Part shown: piece by piece, positions 6,427 to 11,373 of the stretch
Numbering within the stretch: position 1 is the stretch's first letter
Layout of the letters: every line of letters begins with the position of its first letter
Origin: Xanthobacteraceae bacterium
Lineage (GTDB): Bacteria; Pseudomonadota; Alphaproteobacteria; Rhizobiales; Xanthobacteraceae
Length of the DNA stretch: 11,373 nucleotides
Direction of reading: 5' to 3'
Assembly: GCA_030037105.1 (NCBI GenBank)
Contig: JASHRY010000012.1
Coordinates: forward strand, 1-11,373
Made by a program: the position numbers and the translations under genes
Notes under the pieces: model-generated
What the model was told of the DNA's origin: nothing
The model's input: the letters and a program-made list of their open reading frames with translations, nothing else
Database searches by the model: none

Positions 6427-7611
6427 CTATTTCCACGGCCCTTTTGGCTGGAAATCCGCCGTCTTGATCTGATCGGGCCATATGATTTGGGGAACGCCTT
6501 TCTGGATCTGGAGATAGCCGTTCGGCGTTCCCACATTGGTCGCACCCTTGAACCGGACGGGTCCGTTGATGGTGTCGAAGGTGCCGGTAGCGATTGCTTC
6601 GCGTATCTTTTCGTGATTGAGGCCGACTTTCTCCACCGCTTGCTGAAGGATTTCGGCGGACATATAGGAGACGACGCTGTCGAGATTATCCGGCGCTTCG
6701 TGGAATCTCGCCTTATAAGCGTCGTAGAAGGGACGCGCCTTCGGCCAAGCCTTTTGATCCGGGCTCCAGTGTCCGATGGTCACGATGCCATCGAGATTCT
6801 CGCCGAACTTATGTTGAATGAACGCTTCCGTCGGGCCGATCTCAAGAAACTGAAATTTTGCGGTGAGACCGACCTCTCGCGCCGTGCTCAGATAGAGCAT
6901 CGAATCGTTTGGATAGGATAACGCGATCACACCGTCGGGAGCGGCGCCCTTCACACTGGTAAGCAGCCCGGTCATGTCCTTGATGTCCGGTGGATATTCC
7001 TGGTTGAATACGATCTCTATGCCGGCTTTATGCAGAGCGGGCACAAGAAATTTCTTAGTCTCGAGCGCGAGCGGCAGCTGCATGGCAATAATAGCGACGC
7101 GCTTTATGCCAATAGAGCCGAGCAATTTCGGAAGATCACCGCCAAAATCGGCCGGCGTAACTTCGGTGAACCACATATATTTCGCCCCGAGATCGCGAAC
7201 CAGCGTAGTGGACGCGGTGGAGCCGATCAGAGGAAATTTGTGACGTTCAACGACCGGCGCGACGGCGATATGCGTAGCCGTGCCCCAAGGAGAGAGCAGC
7301 AGATCAACCTTGTCGATCGAGATCAGTTTCTCATAAATCTGTGCCGCTTTAGACGGTTCCGACTGGTCATCGTAACTGACGAATTCGATTTGCCGCTTAC
7401 CCTTGCCGTCGATGCTAAGTCCGCCAGCGGCATTTATCTGATCGCGCCAGAGCTCATAGGTTTGCTGTTGCACCGGGGTTGCGACTGCATAGAGCCCGGT
7501 ACGCGAGATCGAATAGCCTATACGAACTTTTTCCGCGCCTTGAACGGTTGCGGGAAGGGATAGAAGTGCTGCTGCCGTAAGTAATCCGATGACAGTTCGT
7601 TTGCTCAACAT
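6427..7611 (-). CDS. livK: periplasmic substrate-binding protein of the Liv-type importer
   Basis: Type I periplasmic binding protein (Peripla_BP_6/Leu-Ile-Val-binding type), 394 aa. A Sec signal peptide covers residues 1-25 (MLSKR, a hydrophobic stretch, then ATVQG), with probable cleavage before AEKVRIGYS. The mature part shows the family order: GIYGxTGxx-like SISRTGLYA, LWRDQINAAGG, the YDDQSEPSKAAQIYEKLI region, LLLSPWGT, IGSTAST and FTEVTPAD. The ATG at 7611 has GAGGGG seven bases upstream; an open frame extends 64 codons further but has no signal peptide at its front and was rejected. First gene of the operon livKHMGF-ridA. Sequence does not settle the ligand; many such proteins bind amides, aromatic acids or amino-acid derivatives instead of leucine. 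Confidence 0.93.
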   Translation of the reverse strand: MLSKRTVIGLLTAAALLSLPATVQGAEKVRIGYSISRTGLYAVATPVQQQTYELWRDQINAAGGLSIDGKGKRQIEFVSYDDQSEPSKAAQIYEKLISIDKVDLLLSPWGTATHIAVAPVVERHKFPLIGSTASTTLVRDLGAKYMWFTEVTPADFGGDLPKLLGSIGIKRVAIIAMQLPLALETKKFLVPALHKAGIEIVFNQEYPPDIKDMTGLLTSVKGAAPDGVIALSYPNDSMLYLSTAREVGLTAKFQFLEIGPTEAFIQHKFGENLDGIVTIGHWSPDQKAWPKARPFYDAYKARFHEAPDNLDSVVSYMSAEILQQAVEKVGLNHEKIREAIATGTFDTINGPVRFKGATNVGTPNGYLQIQKGVPQIIWPDQIKTADFQPKGPWK

Positions 7612-7769
7612 GGTGAGTCCCCTCGTGCTGACGAATAGCCTGTGATTCATTCTATTTTGCCCACTTGTCGGCCGTGGGCTTGCCGGCATTGCGTTCCTCC
7701 AAGCGCCGTCCTCGACATCCGGTCTCCATGGCTGTTTGAGGCAGGCTGAAACGTGGATGGCGGTGCGGA

Positions 7770-8210
7770 CGGGCGTTTCCGTGCGCTCGAGTTCGCGACG
7801 CACAATATGTTCCGCGAACGATGATCGAAGGCGGCACGATTGCCATCCGCCGCGAACGGGATCACGTCGACATCAAGGTTATCCGGCAACGGCAGCAAGG
7901 CGCGCTCATTGTGCCGAGAATGCTCGACCGACTCAGCCGCCCGGTTGCTGCCCGAGAAAATATGACACCAAGTTTCGGTTTCTTCCTTCAAACCTCGAAT
8001 TTGACAATTGATTTCGTCGACGTGAAGGGCTGGGATCAATGACCGGGTCGTCGATCGAGCGACGGCTTCTCGGGGAAGGATTCCGCCGGTACTGAACCGT
8101 TTATCAATCGGCTCCTGTCGAATCCTCGCGCTGGGTCCCAATTGACCCGTCAGAATTCGATCTTGCAACCAGCAGTAGGGAACACCAAGGAACGATCGAG
8201 ACTCTAACAT
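7770..8210 (-). pseudogene. decayed GntR/FCD transcriptional regulator
   Basis: No intact gene fills 7612-8401, but the minus strand from 8210 reads as a ruined GntR regulator. RILTGQLGPSARIRQEPIDK and FSTGGILPREAVAR align with the intact GntR at 20-700 without a gap: RQE and REA are 13 residues apart in both. Then SLI matches the GLV of the family, the wing (HPRRGYSVV in the intact one) is missing, and ALHVDEI and IRGLKEE match ALDDNEI and the LRALVEQ start of the FCD domain. The rest is too short for a full FCD domain; SVEHS and, in another frame near 7783-7820, AEHIVRRELER may be its scraps. No ribosome-binding site precedes 8210. It probably once controlled the adjacent importer operon. 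Confidence 0.6.
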
Positions 8211-8241
8211 GTCATGCACATAACATAGCTGTCGATTGAAG

Positions 8242-8253
8242 ATTGTCTACAGT
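8242..8253. promoter_or_regulatory. candidate GntR/FCD-type operator
   Basis: ATTGTCTACAGT differs at two positions from ATTGTATACAAT, the palindrome reported for the GntR-family regulator MdcY and of the general form used by many FCD regulators. It lies about 32 bases upstream of the decayed gntR gene, where an autoregulatory site would be expected. A 12-base degenerate match can occur by chance. Confidence 0.3.
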
Positions 8254-8401
8254 TTGTGCCAAAGCTACTCCATAGTCAAGGCAATATGATTGCAAAAACT
8301 TGCCGACCTGATCACTGGTTGTCTTCCCCGGCAGGTACAGGGAAAGCCGATCGAGAGTTGATGGCAGAATGAAACTCAAATCGACCGGCAAGAGGCGGTC
8401 T

Positions 8402-9757
8402 TCAACGCGCTCCTGCCAACGCCTCCGCCATGGCGACGTCGAACGCTTTTGCGTCCACTTTCAAATAAGCGAGCCTTTCCTCGGCGATCACCACCGCCTC
8501 GGCCACACCGGGCACCTGCCGCAGGCGCGCGGCAAGACTCTCGGCATCGCCGACCTTGCCTTCGGCAATGGGCACCAGCCGCGTCGTCAGATAACTCGGC
8601 TGCGCCATGGTCGCCGACGCGCCGAGCCAAATGAGCGCGAGCGTCGCCGTCAGCGCAAAAACCGCGGCGTCACCGCCGTGCTGGTGCGCCCAGCCGCCGA
8701 TGATCCCACCGACGAAAATGCCGAGGAATTGTGAACTCGAATACAGGCCCATGGCGGTGCCCTTGGCGTCGGGCGGCGCCGCCTTGGTGATGAGCGAAGG
8801 CAGGCTCGCTTCCATCACATTGAAGGCCGAGAAGAAGATGACGAGAGCCGCGATCAATACAAGCAGATTGGCGGCGGCGACATAGAGCATCACCTGGCTG
8901 ACGAGGAGACCGGCAACCGCGCCCATGCATACGCCCTTCATGTGACGATACTTCTCGGCGGCGACGATCGCCGGCAACATCACGGCCACCGAAGCGACGA
9001 GCACCGGCAGATAGACCATCCACTGATCGTGGACGGTCATGCCGAGCGTGCTGCGCAACAGGCCGGGCACCACCAGAAAGCTCGCAGTCAGCATGGCGTG
9101 CAACGCAAAGATGCCGAAATCGAGCCGCAACAGCTCCTTGTTCCGCATCACCGCGCCGATCAGGGCGGGCACGGCTTCGGCGTCGCGATGCACGCGCAGG
9201 CGGGGCGGATTCGGCACGACGAACTGCGTGGTCGCCATGCCGACCAATGCCAAGCCCACCATCAGCCAGAAGATGCCGCTGACCCCGACAAATTTGGCAA
9301 TAATCGGACCGGTCACGAGCGCAATCATGAAGGAGGCGCCGATGGTGACGCCGACCATGGCCATCGCCTTGGTGCGGTTCTCCTCCGCAGTCAGGTCAGC
9401 CACCAGCGCCAGGATGACCGAGCCGACGGCGCCCGCGCCTTGCAGCGCGCGGCCGAGGATCACCCCGCCGATCGAGGTGGAGAGCGCCGCGACTGCGCTG
9501 CCGAGCGCAAACACGATCAGCCCGAAGGCGATCATGACCTTGCGTCCGAGCCTGTCCGACAGGAGCCCGAACGGAATCTGCAGGACCCCCTGCGTTAGCC
9601 CATAAATGCCCAGCGCCTCGCCGACCAAATAGGGATTCGCGCCGGCAAGGTTACGGGCATAAGCGGCGAAAACCGGATAGATCATGAACAGGCCGAGAAG
9701 CCTGACGGAGAAGACCGCCGCGAGCGACGCGGCGGCGCGGAATTCTCGTCTTTCCAT
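8402..9757 (-). CDS. YajR-like MFS transporter with C-terminal soluble domain
   Basis: Inner-membrane major facilitator superfamily protein of 451 aa with twelve hydrophobic segments. Motif [11 protein letters not shown], is at 64-73 between helices 2 and 3, and [17 protein letters not shown] at about 102-118 is helix 4 (motif B: R103, Q105, G106). After the last helix, residues about 395-451 form a small soluble domain ([28 protein letters not shown]) resembling the ferredoxin-like YAM domain at the end of E. coli YajR. Probably a proton-driven exporter; substrate unknown. ATG at 9757 with no good ribosome-binding site. Higher G+C than the genes to its left; it is divergent from rpmE and looks like part of the stable chromosome. 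Confidence 0.9.
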   Translation of the reverse strand: MERREFRAAASLAAVFSVRLLGLFMIYPVFAAYARNLAGANPYLVGEALGIYGLTQGVLQIPFGLLSDRLGRKVMIAFGLIVFALGSAVAALSTSIGGVILGRALQGAGAVGSVILALVADLTAEENRTKAMAMVGVTIGASFMIALVTGPIIAKFVGVSGIFWLMVGLALVGMATTQFVVPNPPRLRVHRDAEAVPALIGAVMRNKELLRLDFGIFALHAMLTASFLVVPGLLRSTLGMTVHDQWMVYLPVLVASVAVMLPAIVAAEKYRHMKGVCMGAVAGLLVSQVMLYVAAANLLVLIAALVIFFSAFNVMEASLPSLITKAAPPDAKGTAMGLYSSSQFLGIFVGGIIGGWAHQHGGDAAVFALTATLALIWLGASATMAQPSYLTTRLVPIAEGKVGDAESLAARLRQVPGVAEAVVIAEERLAYLKVDAKAFDVAMAEALAGAR

Positions 9758-9804
9758 CGCCCGGACAATGCCCCGGGCCCTCGCTGCGGGTCAATTGCGG
9801 CGGC

Positions 9805-9836
9805 TTGCCGCCGGCGCCCCGCGGCTGTTATAGAAT
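9805..9836 (+). promoter_or_regulatory. candidate rpmE promoter
   Basis: TTGCCG (9805-9810) and TTATAG (9828-9833; TATAGAAT reads across 9830-9837) are 17 bases apart, roughly 55 bases upstream of the rpmE ATG, in the 134-base divergent gap. The -35 is covered by a small GC palindrome (CGGCGGC-TT-GCCGCCG, 9798-9813). Confidence 0.4.
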
Positions 9837-9891
9837 CCTCGAATTCAACGGAAATTTCGGCGCGGCGCGAGCGCGTCTGATGGATAGCACC

Positions 9892-10116
9892 ATGAAACGA
9901 GACACGCATCCCGATTACCATCTCGTCAAGGTGGTCATGACCGACGGAACCGAATTCACGACGCGCACGACCTGGGGCAAGCCCGGCGATACGCTCCATC
10001 TCGATATCGATCCGAAATCGCATCCGGCATGGACCGGAGGGCAACAGCATCTCGTTGACCGCGGCGGCCGATTGTCGCGCTTCCAGAAGAAGTTTTCGGG
10101 TTTCCTGAAGACGTAG
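9892..10116 (+). CDS. rpmE: 50S ribosomal protein L31, cysteine-free form
   Basis: Ribosomal large-subunit protein L31, 74 aa. [10 protein letters not shown] at the start, [13 protein letters not shown] (40-52) and the C-terminal [11 protein letters not shown] (58-68) match the family. The zinc-binding form has four cysteines (two near residue 16, two near 38); this protein has none, so it is the zinc-independent form common in alphaproteobacteria. An in-frame ATG at 9880 would add MDST, but the family begins at the second ATG. Divergent from the MFS gene and convergent with rcdA. Confidence 0.95.
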   Translation: MKRDTHPDYHLVKVVMTDGTEFTTRTTWGKPGDTLHLDIDPKSHPAWTGGQQHLVDRGGRLSRFQKKFSGFLKT

Positions 10117-10147
10117 CCGAACCAGCGTCTTCCGTTCCTCCGGCAAA

Positions 10148-10207
10148 GGCGAGGGGGCACAGCCGATGCCCGCCGCAGAAACGCTATTCCCCGGATTTAC
10201 CCTCGCC
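10148..10207. terminator. nested inverted repeat between convergent rpmE and rcdA
   Basis: GGCGAGGG (10148-10155) and CCCTCGCC (10200-10207) are perfect 8-base inverted repeats enclosing a smaller one, GGGCA/TGCCC, within the 125-base gap between the rpmE and rcdA stops. It could end transcripts from both sides, but T-runs are missing on the plus strand and only three long on the minus strand. Confidence 0.3.
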
Positions 10208-10241
10208 GCGCGGAAATGAGCGGAGCAGTCGGAGCCAAATC

Positions 10242-10841
10242 TCAGCAACCGTCCTGCTCGAACGCGGCCTTAAGCAATCCCCATTGCCGCTCGACCGGAT
10301 TGCCGACCGCGACTTTGAGCGGCGGCTGCGCGTGCATGGTTGCGTCAAGGCGACGCACGTCGCTCTGCAGCCTGACCGAGCGCGCGATCAATTCCTGCAA
10401 CTTGGCCGGCAGAAGGGCGATCGACTTGGCGTCGCCGGGGTCGCAGGCGGCGAGCCGGACTTTGCTCTTCTCCTTGTTGGCCTGCGCCAGCGTCATTTCT
10501 CCTTCCTTGACCGCGCGATGCAGGAGGAGCCAGGAGGCGAGCTGCATCAGCCGCGTGGTCAGCCGCATGCTTTCGGTCGCGTAGACCATCGCGGCGCCGC
10601 GCTCGAGCTTCTTGGATTCCTGGCGGCCCGCGCCGTCGAGATAGGCGGCCGTTTCTTCGACCAGGGCCATTCCGTCGCGAAAGAGCGTCGCAAAGAACTG
10701 GGAATTCGCCAGCCGCTCGCTGAAGGAGACCGCGCCGGCTTCCATCGCACGCTTGTCGGACATGATACGCCTCACACTGGCGACAGCATCGCCCGAGCGG
10801 ACGTGTGAGTCCAGCGGCGAGACGGCGAAGCTTTCCGACAT
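10242..10841 (-). CDS. rcdA: DUF1465 / RcdA-family regulator of CtrA degradation
   Basis: Helical cytoplasmic protein of 199 aa. The conserved core spans about residues 38-170: SFSERLANSQFFATLF, LVEETAAYLDG, and the highly conserved YATESMRLTTRLMQLASWLLL (87-107), then a final helix pair with LPAKLQELIARSVRLQS. In Caulobacter, RcdA is an adaptor that helps ClpXP degrade the cell-cycle regulator CtrA; the role here is inferred from family membership. The first 35 residues and the last 30 are not conserved. The ATG at 10841 has no clear ribosome-binding site; a second Met is at residue 27. A strong terminator ends 36 bases upstream and a CtrA-type box lies 152 bases upstream, so its transcription may be attenuated and CtrA-dependent. 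Confidence 0.88.
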   Translation of the reverse strand: MSESFAVSPLDSHVRSGDAVASVRRIMSDKRAMEAGAVSFSERLANSQFFATLFRDGMALVEETAAYLDGAGRQESKKLERGAAMVYATESMRLTTRLMQLASWLLLHRAVKEGEMTLAQANKEKSKVRLAACDPGDAKSIALLPAKLQELIARSVRLQSDVRRLDATMHAQPPLKVAVGNPVERQWGLLKAAFEQDGC

Positions 10842-10876
10842 AGTTGCCGCAGGCGGCGATCAGCGTGTTCGAGGAT

Positions 10877-10904
10877 AAAAAAGAGCCGCCGTTGCCGGCG
10901 GCTC
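10877..10904 (-). terminator. strong intrinsic terminator upstream of rcdA
   Basis: On the minus strand GAGCCGCCG and CGGCGGCTC form a perfect 9-bp stem with a four-base loop (10883-10904), followed directly by six T (10877-10882). It is 187 bases after the DUF1192 stop and only 36 bases before the rcdA ATG, so it ends either the DUF1192 transcript or a separate small RNA, or acts as an attenuator for rcdA. Confidence 0.82.
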
Positions 10905-10972
10905 AAGGTGATAACAGGGAGGCGTCAAACAGAGTGGACAGGAGCCACTCGATGTCCAGAAGATGGACGGTA
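10877..10972 (-). ncRNA. candidate small RNA or rcdA leader with anti-Shine-Dalgarno loop
   Basis: Three successive hairpins on the minus strand: GTCCA/TGGAC (10954-10968, loop TCTTC), GAGTGG/CCACTC (10932-10950, loop CTCCTGT), a single-stranded stretch with GCCTCCC, then the terminator with its T-run (10877-10904). A CtrA-type box ends about 20 bases before the proposed 5' end. CU-rich loops complementary to ribosome-binding sites plus an intrinsic terminator are the usual build of trans-acting sRNAs in Rhizobiales. The 5' end is a guess and no sequence family was matched. Confidence 0.42.
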
Positions 10973-10992
10973 ACCGTAATGAAGGGGAAAGC

Positions 10993-11007
10993 TTAACGAA
11001 AGGTTAA
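10993..11007 (-). promoter_or_regulatory. CtrA-type binding box (TTAA-N7-TTAA)
   Basis: TTAA at 10993-10996 and at 11004-11007 are separated by exactly seven bases, the full CtrA consensus spacing. On both sides the only nearby genes are on the minus strand, so it most likely serves transcription towards the sRNA candidate and rcdA. A -10 at the usual distance downstream is poor (GTTACC), so the exact promoter is not fixed. An inverted repeat TCTAG/CTAGA (11036-11052) lies further upstream. Confidence 0.6.
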
Positions 11008-11091
11008 GGAATCACAAAAAGTTGCGAGATCTTTTTCTAGTTTAACTCTAGAGCGCCATCGCGCCCCGCTGAAATGGCCGGCAAATCACTT

Positions 11092-11286
11092 TTATTTCTT
11101 GAAAAATGTATCTGCCGCCCGTTGTGAAGCGCGTTTTCTTTCCATTTCGGTTTCAAGCCGCGTGATTTCGTCTTTGAGGAGCCCAATGCGCTCAGCAAGC
11201 TCGGTTACGGAGAGCAAGGTTAAATCCTGGCCAATCTCGTGCGCGACCTTTTTTTTCGGCCGGTCATCCTCGTCAATGGCGGGCAT
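11092..11286 (-). CDS. DUF1192 family small protein
   Basis: Small acidic-to-basic protein of 64 aa, typical of the DUF1192 family found in alphaproteobacteria. A charged N-terminus (EDDRPKKK) is followed by LLSVTELAERIGLLKDEITR and a basic tail; residues 25-50 are probably one amphipathic coiled-coil helix. Function unknown. The start is set by AAGGAGG five bases before the ATG at 11286; an ATG five codons upstream overlaps that ribosome-binding site. It lies upstream of rcdA on the same strand, but an intrinsic terminator separates them. Confidence 0.88.
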   Translation of the reverse strand: MPAIDEDDRPKKKVAHEIGQDLTLLSVTELAERIGLLKDEITRLETEMERKRASQRAADTFFKK

Positions 11287-11373
11287 TTTTGCCTCCTTCA
11301 TGGAAATTTACCGGTTGCGGCCGTGGTTGTCACATGCGCCGCCGGCCTCTAAGACGGACCGCTTTGCTCGATC

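Noticed and set aside
7612..7803. Upstream extension of livK by 64 codons
   Set aside because: Would bury the signal peptide; GAGGGG seven bases before the ATG at 7611 sets the start. The piece HIVRRELER may be a scrap of the gntR remnant.
7821..8042. 73-codon plus-strand open frame
   Set aside because: Antisense to the gntR remnant, no ribosome-binding site, no recognisable family.
7647..8219. 190-codon minus-strand open frame taken as an intact gene
   Set aside because: Only its first 80 residues resemble a family (GntR) and lack the wing; no ribosome-binding site and an Arg/Ser-rich tail. Treated as a pseudogene.
8942..9598. Long plus-strand frame of 218 codons opposite the MFS gene
   Set aside because: Composition dominated by His, Asp, Gln and Arg, typical of an antisense shadow of a GC-rich membrane protein gene.
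9798..9813. GC palindrome CGGCGGC-TT-GCCGCCG read as a terminator
   Set aside because: A two-base loop cannot fold as a normal hairpin and no T-run follows; it lies in the divergent promoter region.
9682..10248. 188-codon minus-strand frame
   Set aside because: Antisense to rpmE and overlapping the MFS start; no family.
1..11373. Mobile elements, tRNA/rRNA genes, CRISPR arrays, defence genes
   Set aside because: No transposase or integrase motif, no regularly spaced repeats, no clover-leaf or rRNA-like sequence was recognised by reading.

Overview
The window looks like chromosomal DNA of an alphaproteobacterium of the order Hyphomicrobiales/Rhizobiales, probably near Bradyrhizobium or a relative. 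The evidence is the right-hand end: rpmE (a cysteine-free L31), a DUF1465/RcdA protein and a DUF1192 small protein lie close together, a grouping I associate with this order, next to a perfect CtrA-type box. No rRNA, tRNA, CRISPR array, transposase or integrase was recognised.

Left part (1-8400), an accessory catabolic/uptake block. A GntR/FCD regulator (+, 20-700) faces an AraC-family regulator (-, 755-1561). AraC is divergent from an isochorismatase-fold cysteine hydrolase (+, 1887-2465). The 325-base divergent region holds a perfect 22-bp palindrome and a 20-bp-spaced direct repeat laid over a plausible -35/-10, as expected of an AraC target. A convergent spacer (2466-2682) contains a large palindrome and what looks like a frameshifted remnant of a small gene. 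On the minus strand follows a complete branched-chain amino-acid-type ABC importer, in transcription order livK-livH-livM-livG-livF, then a RidA-family protein. livH to livF are linked by ATGA/GTGA overlaps and ridA follows 28 bases after livF. Upstream of livK are about 790 bases without an intact gene; they hide a decayed GntR/FCD regulator and a candidate operator.

Right part (8402-11373), conserved core genes. A YajR-like MFS transporter with a C-terminal soluble domain (-) is divergent from rpmE (+). rcdA (-) and the DUF1192 gene (-) follow. The 250 bases between rcdA and DUF1192 carry, on the minus strand, a perfect TTAA-N7-TTAA box, two small hairpins (one with a CUCCU loop) and a strong intrinsic terminator only 36 bases in front of the rcdA start. 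This reads as a possible CtrA-controlled small RNA or an attenuated rcdA leader, and is the most interesting non-coding structure in the window.

How the genes may work together (inference): the importer brings in an amino-acid-like or amide compound, the cysteine hydrolase cleaves an amide or ester bond, and the RidA-like protein acts on or senses an intermediate. AraC and GntR would control expression, and a second GntR regulator has been lost by decay. The substrate cannot be named from sequence alone.
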